A stretch of 52,869 nt of DNA from Synechococcales cyanobacterium GL140_1_metabat_312 (GCA_025351345.1 JANXWB010000056.1:1-52869), one strand, 5' to 3'. Numbered from the stretch's first letter, positions 26,715 to 35,983 are shown. The notes: generated by a model from the sequence alone, not told the origin. A program made the numbers and translations.

Positions 26715-27642
26715 GAAATGTAGTTGACCAGAGGGTTCGATCGGCGTTAGGTGGGACTAGCACTCGGAGCGATCGAGGGACGATTTCAAATTTCATCGGC
26801 GATCGGCCCAAAAAGTCTCCGTCTACTTGAATTGGGAGTTTCTTTTTACCTTGAATCTCAATGTGGGTAGCTTTGAAATAGGCGACTTTAGGATCTCGGT
26901 TGTAATTGCGCGTGAATACTGAAAACAATCGTAAAGGAGCGGTTAGCATACTGCGCCCTTTAATTACGCAGACATCTAGTAAACCATCATCAACAACTGC
27001 ATGAGCTGTCATTTTTACCATCCCCCCATAGAGCTGACTATTTCCGATAATGATCATGAGAATTCGTCCTCGAACGCGTCTTCCATCAATCCGCAATAGG
27101 GTTCGGAATCCTTGGAATTGCCATGCGAGTTGAATAGCGCTTTTTATATAGGCGATTACTCCTAGCGTCTTCTTTTCTCGCACATTGATAATTTCCGTCA
27201 CCGCAGCATCAAATCCAATTCCTGCCATTAATAGAAAGGCACGATCGGGTTGTCCGGTTTGAGATGACTTCCCGACATCAATGGTTCTTACAGTCGCCAG
27301 CAGTAATTCTTCTGCCGCGCCCACAATATCCATAGGCAATCCCATTTCCCTAGCCCAAACATTTACGGTGCCGATTGGAACTGTCCCGAGTGCTGTATTT
27401 GAATACAATAATCCATTCATTACTTCATTCACCGTACCATCACCGCCTGCTGCGATCGCATAATCATAGCCATCGATCGCGGCTTGACGGGCAAGTTCAG
27501 TGCCGTGACCACTATATTCTGTGGGAGCTAGAGTAACCGTCCAGCCTGCATTTCGCCATAGATCTACGGCGCGATCGATTTGTGGACGCAGTTGGTCGGC
27601 TTGTCTGGCGTTGGGATTGAAAATTAGAATGGTGCGAGGCAT
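26680..27642 (-). CDS. Diacylglycerol/lipid kinase, YegS/BmrU family
   Basis: 320 residues. The N-terminal catalytic domain has the nucleotide-binding signature AIAAGGDGTVNEVMNGL (GGDGT) and PIGTVNVWAREMGLP. The C-terminal beta-rich domain has GIGFDAAVTEI, then IGNSQLYGGMVKMTAHAVVD and DGLLDVCVIKG. These soluble enzymes phosphorylate membrane lipids such as diacylglycerol using ATP and a divalent cation. The gene is convergent with the ABC permease (35-bp overlap) and 102 bp downstream of recF on the same strand, with which it may be co-transcribed. Length matches the family. Confidence 0.93.
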   Translation of the reverse strand: MPRTILIFNPNARQADQLRPQIDRAVDLWRNAGWTVTLAPTEYSGHGTELARQAAIDGYDYAIAAGGDGTVNEVMNGLLYSNTALGTVPIGTVNVWAREMGLPMDIVGAAEELLLATVRTIDVGKSSQTGQPDRAFLLMAGIGFDAAVTEIINVREKKTLGVIAYIKSAIQLAWQFQGFRTLLRIDGRRVRGRILMIIIGNSQLYGGMVKMTAHAVVDDGLLDVCVIKGRSMLTAPLRLFSVFTRNYNRDPKVAYFKATHIEIQGKKKLPIQVDGDFLGRSPMKFEIVPRSLRVLVPPNADRTLWSTTFPSNEFEDQCKH

Positions 27643-27744
27643 AGGCTGATCTCTAACAGGGTTCTAATAATATAAGAGCGATATTAAGGGCGATCGCTGC
27701 TCATTGGTCGTAGTTAAGTTTAGTGTAGTCTATGATTTTGTTGG

Positions 27745-28899
27745 TTAAGGGGTCGTTGAAAGTTGACCTGCTTTGATATGTAAGATTTGAGCTGAATTCA
27801 GCCATTGGGCATCAAAACTACCGAGATGAGTCGTGGTAATTAAGGTTTGGAAGCGATCTTGAATGGCATCAAGGAGTTGGTTTTGGCGATGGAGATCGAG
27901 TTCGGCTAGCACATCATCCAGTAATAAAATTGGTGGTTCACCAATGACATCTTCAATCAGTTTAAGTTCAGCAAGTTTGAGCGCTAATACTAATGTGCGT
28001 TGTTGGCCTTGGGAACCGTATTGGCGCGCTATTGTCTCATTAACGGTGAATTCAATATCATCGCGGTGTGGACCAACTAGAGTGGTGCCTTGGTAGAGTT
28101 CTATTGTTCTTTTTTCTCGGATTTTATCTAGAAATTGAGATTGAATAGCTTCAGGCGTACTTTGACCTAAATTATTCAAATCGGTATCTCCTGAAACATT
28201 AGGTTTATAGTTGATTTGTAATTGTTCAGATTTGCCGCTGATAGCTTCGTGCCAATGTTGGGCAAAGGGTAGAAGACGCTGTATCACCCGATCGCGCCGC
28301 CGAATTACCCGTGATCCCGCTATCGCTAGTTGAGCATCCCATAGCGCAAGATCATCAATCACAAGATCTCCGCTAGTATTTTGAACACCTGCTTTGAGTG
28401 TTTTTAGTCGAGCATTTCGCTGGCGGAGAATGTGGTTATATTGTTGAAGAATGTGGGCATAAATGGGTTCAAGTTGAACGAGTAATCCATCAATCCAACT
28501 GCGACGACAATCTGGTCCGCCGCGCACTAAGTCTAGATCTAGACTAGAGAACTGCACCATATTCAATTTGCCGAGAAAATCCAATTGGCGGCGTTGGGTT
28601 AAACCATTCAATGCGACGGTTCGACGACCATTTGCTCGCAAGGTAATGGAAAGTTCAAGGTTGCTATCAAGCCGATCGAGATTGCCGACGATTTGGGCGC
28701 TGGTTTGGCTGGAATGAATGAGTTCACGATCGCGGCTAGTTCGGTGAGACTTCAATGCAGATAGTATTTCAACCGCTTCAATTAGATTAGATTTCCCCTG
28801 AGCGTTGTCACCCAAGATAATAGTCTTGGCCGCCGTGAAGTTGACGGACTGCTCGGCGTAGTTACGGAAATGGCGAAGATTAAGAGATTTCAGGTACAT
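27745..28899 (-). CDS. recF: DNA replication and repair protein RecF
   Basis: 384 residues. It opens with YLKSLNLRHFRNYAEQSVNF, the RecF start, followed by Walker A ILGDNAQGKSNLIEAVEIL. In the middle are LDLVRGGPDCRRSWIDGLL and QYNHILRQRN. Near the end are YGSQGQQRTLVLALKLAEL (signature) and ILLLDDVLAELD (Walker B). RecF is an SMC-like ATPase that loads RecA at single-strand gaps together with RecO and RecR. Cyanobacterial recF is usually not in a dnaA-dnaN operon, and here too it stands between a lipid kinase and a cation ATPase. A diverged palindromic repeat separates it from the ATPase gene. Confidence 0.96.
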   Translation of the reverse strand: MYLKSLNLRHFRNYAEQSVNFTAAKTIILGDNAQGKSNLIEAVEILSALKSHRTSRDRELIHSSQTSAQIVGNLDRLDSNLELSITLRANGRRTVALNGLTQRRQLDFLGKLNMVQFSSLDLDLVRGGPDCRRSWIDGLLVQLEPIYAHILQQYNHILRQRNARLKTLKAGVQNTSGDLVIDDLALWDAQLAIAGSRVIRRRDRVIQRLLPFAQHWHEAISGKSEQLQINYKPNVSGDTDLNNLGQSTPEAIQSQFLDKIREKRTIELYQGTTLVGPHRDDIEFTVNETIARQYGSQGQQRTLVLALKLAELKLIEDVIGEPPILLLDDVLAELDLHRQNQLLDAIQDRFQTLITTTHLGSFDAQWLNSAQILHIKAGQLSTTP

Positions 28900-28906
28900 G
28901 GTAAGC

Positions 28907-29027
28907 GATCCCTCCAGATTCCCTTTGGCTTGGGGGGACTAAGAGACGAATATAGGGAACAAAGTATCACTAAAAATCCAGTTCTGGTTTGTTTCCGGTC
29001 CCCCTTATCAAGCGGGTTAGAGGGATC
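28907..29027. repeat. Diverged GATCCCCCT-type palindromic repeat
   Basis: The left end reads GATCCCTCCAGATTCCCTTT and the right end TCAAGCGGGTTAGAGGGATC, with GGGGGACTAAGAG and CCGGTCCCCCTT inside. It is recognisably the same family as 15472-15550 but longer (121 bp) and mutated. It fills the gap between recF and the P-type ATPase gene. Confidence 0.7.
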
Positions 29028-29029
29028 TC

Positions 29030-31894
29030 TTATTCAGCGTTACGTCCCCCAATGAACAATTTCTCCAGTTCAATCCATACAAACATCAAAGCACTAACTC
29101 CAAAACAAATCATCAATTCAGTCAACGTCAAATAATGGGTTCCAAAGAACTTCTGGAATGGTTCGACATAGATTAACAAGAGTTGCAATATTGTTGTTAA
29201 TCCGACTGAGGCCAATAGATAGGGATTGGAAAAAGGATTGAGGTGAATGGTGAGTTGTGTATTCGATCGGATGGCAACCGCGTGACCCATTTGGGCAAGA
29301 CATAGGGTTGTGAACACCATCGTTTTCCATCGATCGCTGTCCAAAATTCTACCATTTTCTTGCAGAACGCTCGTACAGTAGGGTTTGGCCCAGAGCATCA
29401 GGCCGATCGTTAATATCGCTAAAATAATGCCCACTCGAATCATGTACCACCCTAAGCCCCGTGCAAAGATACTTTCCTTGGGATCATTGGGTGGACGATT
29501 CATTACATTCGGTTCGGCGGGTTCAACTGCGAGCGCTAAGGCAGGGAGTCCGTCGGTGACTAGGTTCATCCAAAGGATTTGTAAGGGAGATAATGGAACG
29601 CCACCGCCCAGTGGAATAGCTGCTGCGATCGTAATTACTTCCCCGATATTTGAACCCAAAATGTATTTGATAAAGCGTCGAATATTGGTATACACAACAC
29701 GTCCTTCTTCCGTCGCTGCGACAATAGTTGCGAAATTGTCATCAAGCAATACGGTATCGCTGGCTTCTTTACTTACATCTGTTCCCGTAATGCCCATCGC
29801 AATCCCAATATCGGCTTGTTTCAGCGCTGGTGCATCATTCACCCCATCACCCGTCATCGCCACAACGTGACCTTTGGCTTGTAAGGCTTGAACAATTCGG
29901 AGTTTGTGTTCGGGGGCGACGCGGGCGTAAATGCTAACTTTTTCAACAATCTCTTCTAAGTCGTGATGACTCATTTTTTCGAGTTCTTTGCCCGTCAATA
30001 CAGGATCACCCGGATTCGCAATCCCAAGATCACAGGCGATCGCCATAGCGGTTAATTGATGATCACCCGTAATCATCACTGGACGAATACCCGCCGATCG
30101 GCACTTCTTTACAGCCTCACGTACTTCAGGACGAGGCGCATCTAACATATCAACTAGGCCGAGCCAAATTAGTTCAACTTCGGTTTGTTTTTCGTCGCTG
30201 CTTTGAGGGCAAGCATTCAAGGGGCGATAGGCAAATCCTAGAACGCGGAGTCCATTGGCCGCGAGTTGGTTATTCCGATCGAGGATTTTGGCACGCGCTG
30301 TATCATTGAGCAACATGACTGATTCGCCCACTTGAATTTGAGTACAACGCTCCAAAATCAATTCAGGAGAACCCTTTGAAAACAATAGATAGGGAGCCGC
30401 CAAAATGCCCGTTTCGCGCTGCATGATTTGGGAAGTGTCCTGGACAATTGTACTCATCCGTTTACGTTCGGATGTAAATGGAAACTCCATCACACGCGGT
30501 AGTTTTGCGTTCCACTGATCTGCCTCAAACCCTGCCTTTACAGCAGCGACGACTAATGCACCTTCAGTGGGGTCGCCGAGAATATCCCAACTTCCGCCAT
30601 TATTTTGTAGTACTGCATCATTACAAATGGCACAAGCGAGTAAGATCGATCGGATTTCAGGTTGATCCATTGGATCAATGATGTTGCCTGAAATGGTGAA
30701 TTTTCCATTTGGTTTATAGCCTTCACCACTAATTCGAGGTTCAGTTGAAGCGGTATGTAATCCCTCTACCACCATTTTGTTTTGGGTTAGGGTTCCGGTT
30801 TTGTCTGAACAAATAGTGGTGACTGAACCTAAGGTTTCAACAGCGGGCAATTTACGAATTAATGCATTACGTTTAACCATGCGCTGGGTCCCTATTGCCA
30901 AGGTTACGGTAATCACCGCTGGCAATCCTTCCGGCACGACCGCAACGGCCATCGATAGTGATGTTTCGACTAATTCTTGAAAACGAAGGAGTTCAATTTT
31001 CCCGGTGGTAATCCAGTAGTAAATCATCCCGAATACAATGATGATTCCCACCAAAGTCATGGACCCGGAAACTAATATATTGCTCAATTGATCCATGCGC
31101 TTTTGCAGCGGTGTGGGTTCTGTTTCCACTGCTTGAAGCATTGTGGCAATTTTCCCCAATTCAGTAGACATTCCGGTGCGAGTGACCACCACCGTGCCCC
31201 GGCCCTGAAGAACTTCCGTTCCTTGATAGACGACGTTTAACCGATCGCCCAATGCGGCATCTTCATTCAAAATCGCATTAGATTGTTTGGTGACGGCGGT
31301 GGATTCACCCGTTAGTGCAGATTCACGAATTTGCAAACTGGCGGACTCAATTAATCGCCCGTCTGCTGCAATTTGAACGCCTGCTTCTAGTTGCATGACA
31401 TCGCCGGGAACTAATTCTGAGGATTCAATTTCTGTTAATCGCCCTGCTCTTAATACTCGTACATGCGGTGAAGAGAGTTGTTTAAGCGCGGCTAATGCTT
31501 TTTCTGCACCACTTTCTTGAACATACCCTAATATTCCATTTAGAATCACAATGGCTAGGATTGCAATTGTATCTTTGAATGGAATGTCTCCTGCTTTCAT
31601 GGTCCCTGATTGCCAGGATACAAAATCTAGAATTCCAGATACGATCGCCACACCAATCAGCATGACCAACATAATGTTTCTAAACTGATCGAGCAAAATC
31701 GACCATTTCGATCGGCCTTCTGCTTCTTCGAGTTCATTTGGGCCAAATTTAATCTGACGTTCTTGAATTTGATGCAGTTGAAGCCCCTGCTTTTCATCCG
31801 TTTGAAGCAGTTCAAGGGTCCGATCGATCGGCTCGGAATGCCAAGCGGCGTCGAATTGGGGCGAGAGTTTAGCTGATATGGTCGGCGATGGCAT
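29030..31894 (-). CDS. P-type cation-transporting ATPase (P2, Ca2+-ATPase-like)
   Basis: 954 residues. Order: N-terminal cation ATPase domain; helices M1-M2; actuator with ALTGESTAVTKQ; M3-M4 with the ion-site motif VAVVPEGLPAVITVTLAIGT; phosphorylation motif ICSDKTGTLTQNKM; nucleotide-binding domain with KGSPE; hinge VAMTGDGVNDAPALKQADIG; then M5-M6 with NIGEVITIAAAIPLGGG and ILWMNLVTDGLPALALAVEP, and four more helices. PEGLP in M4 and N...D in M6 fit a Ca2+ or Na+/K+-type P2 pump, close to cyanobacterial PacL/Pma1 proteins. It exports cations at the expense of ATP. The ion specificity is inferred. It is a single gene with its own upstream region. Confidence 0.93.
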   Translation of the reverse strand: MPSPTISAKLSPQFDAAWHSEPIDRTLELLQTDEKQGLQLHQIQERQIKFGPNELEEAEGRSKWSILLDQFRNIMLVMLIGVAIVSGILDFVSWQSGTMKAGDIPFKDTIAILAIVILNGILGYVQESGAEKALAALKQLSSPHVRVLRAGRLTEIESSELVPGDVMQLEAGVQIAADGRLIESASLQIRESALTGESTAVTKQSNAILNEDAALGDRLNVVYQGTEVLQGRGTVVVTRTGMSTELGKIATMLQAVETEPTPLQKRMDQLSNILVSGSMTLVGIIIVFGMIYYWITTGKIELLRFQELVETSLSMAVAVVPEGLPAVITVTLAIGTQRMVKRNALIRKLPAVETLGSVTTICSDKTGTLTQNKMVVEGLHTASTEPRISGEGYKPNGKFTISGNIIDPMDQPEIRSILLACAICNDAVLQNNGGSWDILGDPTEGALVVAAVKAGFEADQWNAKLPRVMEFPFTSERKRMSTIVQDTSQIMQRETGILAAPYLLFSKGSPELILERCTQIQVGESVMLLNDTARAKILDRNNQLAANGLRVLGFAYRPLNACPQSSDEKQTEVELIWLGLVDMLDAPRPEVREAVKKCRSAGIRPVMITGDHQLTAMAIACDLGIANPGDPVLTGKELEKMSHHDLEEIVEKVSIYARVAPEHKLRIVQALQAKGHVVAMTGDGVNDAPALKQADIGIAMGITGTDVSKEASDTVLLDDNFATIVAATEEGRVVYTNIRRFIKYILGSNIGEVITIAAAIPLGGGVPLSPLQILWMNLVTDGLPALALAVEPAEPNVMNRPPNDPKESIFARGLGWYMIRVGIILAILTIGLMLWAKPYCTSVLQENGRILDSDRWKTMVFTTLCLAQMGHAVAIRSNTQLTIHLNPFSNPYLLASVGLTTILQLLLIYVEPFQKFFGTHYLTLTELMICFGVSALMFVWIELEKLFIGGRNAE

Positions 31895-32106
31895 AGGTAT
31901 TGGTGGAGTGTGTTTGAAGGGTTTCTACTCGAACATGACTATCTCAAATGACCTGTCTAGCACTAGTGAGAAACCATCATACTGCAATAATCCGAATCAA
32001 GGCACTACTTTTTAGTGTAGATTTATGATGTGTCTGGGATGCTGTTAGGGCTGTAGTCTGAAGCCACAGTCTAAAAAACAGTCTAAATAAGTTGTAGAGA
32101 TTTTTA

Positions 32107-33201
32107 ATGAACCCCTTTATTCCGTCTACTCTCGCTAGCTCTTGGCCTCCGGTGGTGGTGGGGCGATCGTTGGAGTTGGAGCGGGTGGGTGATATTTTAA
32201 AGGCGGATGGAGACTTACTATTGACAGGAGTTCCGGGGATTGGGCGGCGGACGTTGGTCCGATCGGCGGCTCGTCAAGTGGGCGCGCGGGTAGTGGAGAT
32301 TGATTGTTTGCGAGCGACGGATTATTTGCGATTTTTGCAGTTGTTGGGCGATGCAATCTTGGCGACCTTTTCGCAGCCCATGGAGTTAAGTGTGATTCAC
32401 ACCCATCTCGAACCCCATTTGTTAAAGCTTGACACGAGCAATACGGGACGGGCGAAGTTGATGATTCCAGCGGGTCTTGACGATTGGGTTGTTTTTAAGC
32501 GGTTGTTGGCGCTGCCTCAGATATTGGCGGAGTCGATGGATTGTCGGGTGGTGGTGGTGTTTCAGAATTTTCCGCACATTCGCTCCTGGGACCGATCGAA
32601 TAAGTGGGAGGATTATTTGCGTCAAAAGATTCAGATTCAAACGCGGGTGAGTTACGCGATTATTGCGACGATGGCTCAGAAGTGGACGGAGCAAACGGAT
32701 ATGAAAACGGTCTTTTTGGCTCCAGTGGCGGATGCGGATTTACGATCGTGGTTGGTTACGTCGATGCGTCAGGTAGAGTTGTCACTGGATCAAGATGCAA
32801 TTCAATTGGTGTTGGATAGTGTTCAAGGTCATTTTGGGGATGCTCTGGCGTTGTCAAGACGAATTTGGTTAGAGCATCGCGGGAAGGTGTCGGTTCAGGT
32901 CCGATCGCATCAGGTCTATCGCAGTTCGGTGTCGTTAATTGAAGATTTGTCGGTGACGTTTGAGTCGTTGATTTTGTTGTTGCCCAGTACTCAAGTGCGG
33001 GTATTGGAATGTTTGGCACTAGATCCGACGGATAGTCCCCATGCTAATGAGTATTTGAAGAGGCACAATCTGTCTCGCGGTGGAACGTTGCAAGGGGCGC
33101 TGTTGAGTTTGGAGCAGAAGGGGTTAGTCTATGGTCCCGATCGGGGCTATAAAATTGCGCTTCCGATGTTGGGCTTATGGTTGCGGTATCGATTGGGGTA
33201 A
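32107..33201 (+). CDS. AAA/STAND-like ATPase-fold protein with altered Walker motifs
   Basis: 364 residues, soluble. The beginning (PPVVVGRSLELERVGDILKA, DGDLLLTGVPGIGRRTLVR) has the layout of the archaeal-type/STAND AAA ATPases: a VGR sensor motif, then Walker A. However, the P-loop reads GVPGIGRRT, with Arg where Lys is expected, and the Walker B strand reads VVVVFQNFP without the usual Asp/Glu pair. The C-terminal part (LPSTQVRVLECLALDPTDSP; GALLSLEQKGLVYGPDRGY) looks like a winged helix. The protein therefore probably binds nucleotide weakly or not at all, and may act as a scaffold or DNA-binding regulator. No partner gene is adjacent. Confidence 0.7.
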   Translation: MNPFIPSTLASSWPPVVVGRSLELERVGDILKADGDLLLTGVPGIGRRTLVRSAARQVGARVVEIDCLRATDYLRFLQLLGDAILATFSQPMELSVIHTHLEPHLLKLDTSNTGRAKLMIPAGLDDWVVFKRLLALPQILAESMDCRVVVVFQNFPHIRSWDRSNKWEDYLRQKIQIQTRVSYAIIATMAQKWTEQTDMKTVFLAPVADADLRSWLVTSMRQVELSLDQDAIQLVLDSVQGHFGDALALSRRIWLEHRGKVSVQVRSHQVYRSSVSLIEDLSVTFESLILLLPSTQVRVLECLALDPTDSPHANEYLKRHNLSRGGTLQGALLSLEQKGLVYGPDRGYKIALPMLGLWLRYRLG

Positions 33202-33284
33202 GCCCGTGATTGAAATTCGGGAGATGGTTTGAGGCAAGAGATTCGATCGGATTCTTTCTGTAAGCATTTTCACCGACTACCAAT

Positions 33285-33443
33285 CTAATCCAATGCTTCC
33301 TGCGAAAGCATTTCTGATTTAATTAAAAATTCTTCATTCACCTTAAAACTGCAAACAGGAATAAGCTTTGAGTAAGGACGAAAATGTAGTATCCATTGTT
33401 CTTCTTTCATTTCCTCCCTTTCTGACCCATATTTAATTTTCAT
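33285..33443 (-). CDS. Small hypothetical protein downstream of DUF2442
   Basis: A 52-codon ORF (MKIKYGSEREEMKEEQWILH...) on the same strand as the DUF4160/DUF2442 pair. AGGAAAG lies 8 bases before this ATG, which is a fair ribosome site; an earlier ATG at 33473 has none. It is charged at the N-terminus and unrecognised. It could be a third member of the small operon or just a chance ORF. Confidence 0.3.
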   Translation of the reverse strand: MKIKYGSEREEMKEEQWILHFRPYSKLIPVCSFKVNEEFLIKSEMLSQEALD

Positions 33444-33492
33444 ATTCTGTTCTTTCCTGACGGGGCGCTTCATGGGCTACATATAGTCCAGT

Positions 33493-33744
33493 TTAAATGA
33501 CATGTTTAAATTGGATGGGCGATCGTAAAGCATCCGCACAGAAATCAATATTTCCCCAAGCAATGTACCGCCCTCGTGTCCCAAGTTCTACGCTGGAGAA
33601 TACTTGAGGATCTGCGAGAGCTGCAAAAACGCCACCTTGATCAATCAGCGGCATAAAATCAATGACAATCCGATCGCCGTTTTTGTAAATCAATTCTAAT
33701 TTCGATGATTCTAAGGGATTAGCTTGAGTGAGTTGATTTAACAT
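33493..33744 (-). CDS. DUF2442 domain protein
   Basis: 83 residues. The text LELIYKNGDRIVIDFMPLID, then FSSVELGTRGRYIAWGNIDF and CADALR, matches DUF2442, in which a beta-rich N-terminus is followed by a W...D(I/L)xxDxLR ending. DUF2442 proteins are regularly encoded next to DUF4160 proteins, as here (11 bp downstream), and the pair has the look of a small toxin-antitoxin-like module. That role is an inference from gene context, not shown. It is shorter at its N-terminus than some family members. Confidence 0.8.
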   Translation of the reverse strand: MLNQLTQANPLESSKLELIYKNGDRIVIDFMPLIDQGGVFAALADPQVFSSVELGTRGRYIAWGNIDFCADALRSPIQFKHVI

Positions 33745-33755
33745 ATTAAATTTCC

Positions 33756-34016
33756 TTAGTCTAAGGGTTCAATATTTTCCAAAATCTGAGCCTGACGACA
33801 ACGATTCCAGTTTTCTTGTAATTCTACTTGATGTAAAGCAGTCCATTCCAGAACCATCGACTTCACCCGCTTGGGTGCGTTCCCCTGCATGACCGTAATG
33901 GGTAAAATGCCAATAATCAGTTCATACTCCCCATATCCAGCATGGAAATGAGGTGGCGCATGGTCATTGTAGAACATGCGAATTGTAATCCCGTAAAATT
34001 CTGAAATCGTTGGCAC
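33756..34016 (-). CDS. DUF4160 domain protein
   Basis: 86 residues beginning MPTISEFYGITIRMFYNDHA, then PPHFHAGYGEYELIIGI. The (I/V)xM(Y/F)xxDHxPPHFHAxYG motif defines DUF4160. The C-terminal part (VLEWTALHQVELQENWNRCR) is the usual helical end. The conserved His and Asp residues suggest a metal or active site, but no activity is established. It is first of a two- or three-gene minus-strand unit with DUF2442. A perfect 13-bp inverted repeat sits 33 bp upstream of its start and could be its operator. Confidence 0.85.
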   Translation of the reverse strand: MPTISEFYGITIRMFYNDHAPPHFHAGYGEYELIIGILPITVMQGNAPKRVKSMVLEWTALHQVELQENWNRCRQAQILENIEPLD

Positions 34017-34048
34017 TTATTAGGATCCATAAAATATTGTTGGCTATA

Positions 34049-34090
34049 ACTATAAATCATCGGATGAAAGACAATCGGATGATTTATAGT
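34049..34090. promoter_or_regulatory. Perfect 13-bp inverted repeat upstream of the DUF4160/DUF2442 unit
   Basis: ACTATAAATCATC (34049-34061) and GATGATTTATAGT (34078-34090) are exact inverted copies around a 16-base centre. No U-run follows on either strand, so an intrinsic terminator is unlikely. It lies between the end of the LprI-like gene and the start of DUF4160, both on the minus strand, and may be an operator used by the small gene pair. Confidence 0.55.
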
Positions 34091-34165
34091 CTCTTGCCAC
34101 TGGGTTATTTGTTAACGACTAAGCGATCGTCATCATAGCGCGATCGTCATGCACGATAAATCAGT

Positions 34166-34576
34166 TCAAAGCTGTTTGGCTTCCAGATAGTTTTTGAGGA
34201 TGGTTGTACGTTGTTTAGTGAGGGTCTCTTTGCAGCCACTATAGATTAGAGGAGCGATCGAGCCGCCTTTGAAGCGATCGGCACTAAATTTGCAATCGAG
34301 GTCACGATATTTCAGCCAAGCTAGTTGGGCCTCGATAAGTTTAGGTTCTTGGGTATTTTGTTTCGTTTGTTTGAAAGTATTACGTAATTGTCGATAGATT
34401 TGATTGAGTTCTTGGTCCGCCGCTTTAAATGATAAGTTAGCACAATAATTCATTTCAAGTTGAGTGCTGGCGGCTTTGCAGTTGATGTTCGTAAAGGGAT
34501 CTTTTTCACCATGGCCCGGTGAAGCTAAGAGCGTCAGGACAAATGATGCCATTAGAACTGGAGTTGTATACTTCAT
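34166..34576 (-). CDS. LprI-family (DUF1311) secreted protein
   Basis: 136 residues. A signal peptide (VLMASFVLTLLASPGHG) is followed by the LprI/DUF1311 pattern: INCKAASTQLEMNYCANLSF, KAADQELNQIYRQL, IEAQLAWLKYRDLDCKF and YSGCKETLTKQRT. Four spaced Cys residues (in NCK, NYC, LDC, GC) can form two disulfides in the periplasm. Family members include a mycobacterial lysozyme inhibitor, but most are of unknown role. It is a single gene, well spaced from its neighbours. Confidence 0.85.
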   Translation of the reverse strand: MKYTTPVLMASFVLTLLASPGHGEKDPFTNINCKAASTQLEMNYCANLSFKAADQELNQIYRQLRNTFKQTKQNTQEPKLIEAQLAWLKYRDLDCKFSADRFKGGSIAPLIYSGCKETLTKQRTTILKNYLEAKQL

Positions 34577-34811
34577 CTTGAGTTTTGATTTGTAAGGGAT
34601 ATTTTATTTTAGCCTTTAGAATCGAGCGGCTATGAAGAAAATTATAAACTAGCGATGATATAAAAACCCAGAAGTTTTTGGTCCATTGAACTTCATTTTT
34701 ACACGTTGTTCCGATAATCTAATTCAGATTCAAACTTCAGATTCAAACCGACTTCTAAGCCCAGGGCTATCCACTATTCTTGTACAATGTGAATGCTGCT
34801 GTTGAAGAGGA

Positions 34812-35981
34812 ATGCGCATGACAGTTCGTCAATGGGTTGTGCTGGTGTTGAGTGCGATCGTGAGTCTGAGTCTGAGCGCTTGTTCGTTGCCCCAGGTGAA
34901 GGCCGAAGATCGGCTTTTTCAAGATATTTCGCTGGAGTTCTTGGGTGAAACCATTGTGCCTAGGGCGCTGGAAGTCGATAAAACTCCGGTCGGTGGACTG
35001 TCGGGAATTACTTACAGCCCGAAGGATAATGTCTTTTATGTGGTGTCGGACGATCGCAGTACTAAGGCTCCCGCTCGGTTTTATCAGTTTCAGCTTGACT
35101 TAGATCCGGCTAGTAGCAAGCCGATCGCAACAAAATTTACGGGTGTGACGACGCTAAAAAATGCGGCAGGTAATGAATACGAGAAAGGCACCATTGACCC
35201 TGAGGGCATTGCAATAACGCCGCAGGGAACCGTGTGGATTTCCAGTGAAGGAGCGGCAATCGATGGTATTCCACCCTTTATTCAAGAGCATGATATCAAG
35301 ACTGGGAAATTGTTGCGATCGTTGCGAATTTCAGATCAATACATTCCCCGAACTGATGATAAAGGCAATCGTCAAGGTGTTCAAAACAATCTGGCATTTG
35401 AATCCTTAACCTTGAATGCAAATGCCGCTCGCATGGGAGCCACTGAACCCTATCGTGTGTTTACTGCTGCTGAGAATGCATTAGAACAAGATAAAAATCC
35501 TAACCCAGAATCAATTGAAGGCGATCGGGTTCGGTTTATGCATTATTCAGTTCAAGATCGTCGTATTGATTTGATTGCTGAATATCTATATGCATTAGAG
35601 GATAAACCTGTTGGGGCGGATAAATTGGGATTGGCTGAAATGATTTCGTTGGATGGTTCTGGGCGTTTTTTGAGTTTAGAACGACGTTTTGGATTAGCAG
35701 GATTTGGGGTGAAACTCTTCCAAACCGTCTTTGCTGCCTCAAAAGATACTTCTATGCTGATGAGCATTCAAGGGCTAGATACGGTCGTGAAGCCAGCCCA
35801 AAAAGAATTGGTAGCAGATTTGAGTACGTTGGATATTACCTTAGATAATCTGGAGGGAATGACGATCGGGCCACGCTTGCCAGATGGGTCGCAAAGCCTG
35901 ATTATGGTGAGTGATGATAATTTCAACACATTCCAAAAAACGCAGATCTTAGTGTTTCGCATTAAGGGATTAAAGAATTAG
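34812..35981 (+). CDS. Phytase-like (esterase-like) lipoprotein
   Basis: 389 residues. The N-terminal signal ends in a lipobox (SLSLSACS), so it is a predicted lipoprotein. The rest matches the phytase-like beta-propeller family found widely in cyanobacteria: PVGGLSGITYSPKDNVFYVV, SDDRS, KGTIDPEGIAITPQGTVWIS, NNLAFESLTL, then a late TLDNLEGMTIGPRLPDGSQ and LIMVSDDNF. The conserved Asp/Glu residues in these loops resemble metal-binding positions. The probable role is hydrolysis of phospho- or other esters outside the cell, but the substrate is not known. GAAGAGGA precedes the start. CpcT begins 2 bases after its stop, so the two are likely one transcript. Confidence 0.87.
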   Translation: MRMTVRQWVVLVLSAIVSLSLSACSLPQVKAEDRLFQDISLEFLGETIVPRALEVDKTPVGGLSGITYSPKDNVFYVVSDDRSTKAPARFYQFQLDLDPASSKPIATKFTGVTTLKNAAGNEYEKGTIDPEGIAITPQGTVWISSEGAAIDGIPPFIQEHDIKTGKLLRSLRISDQYIPRTDDKGNRQGVQNNLAFESLTLNANAARMGATEPYRVFTAAENALEQDKNPNPESIEGDRVRFMHYSVQDRRIDLIAEYLYALEDKPVGADKLGLAEMISLDGSGRFLSLERRFGLAGFGVKLFQTVFAASKDTSMLMSIQGLDTVVKPAQKELVADLSTLDITLDNLEGMTIGPRLPDGSQSLIMVSDDNFNTFQKTQILVFRIKGLKN

Positions 35982-35983
35982 TT

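Noticed and set aside
29385-29870. 161-codon ORF antisense to the P-type ATPase
   Set aside because: It is the opposite strand of a conserved ATPase domain and has no family features of its own.
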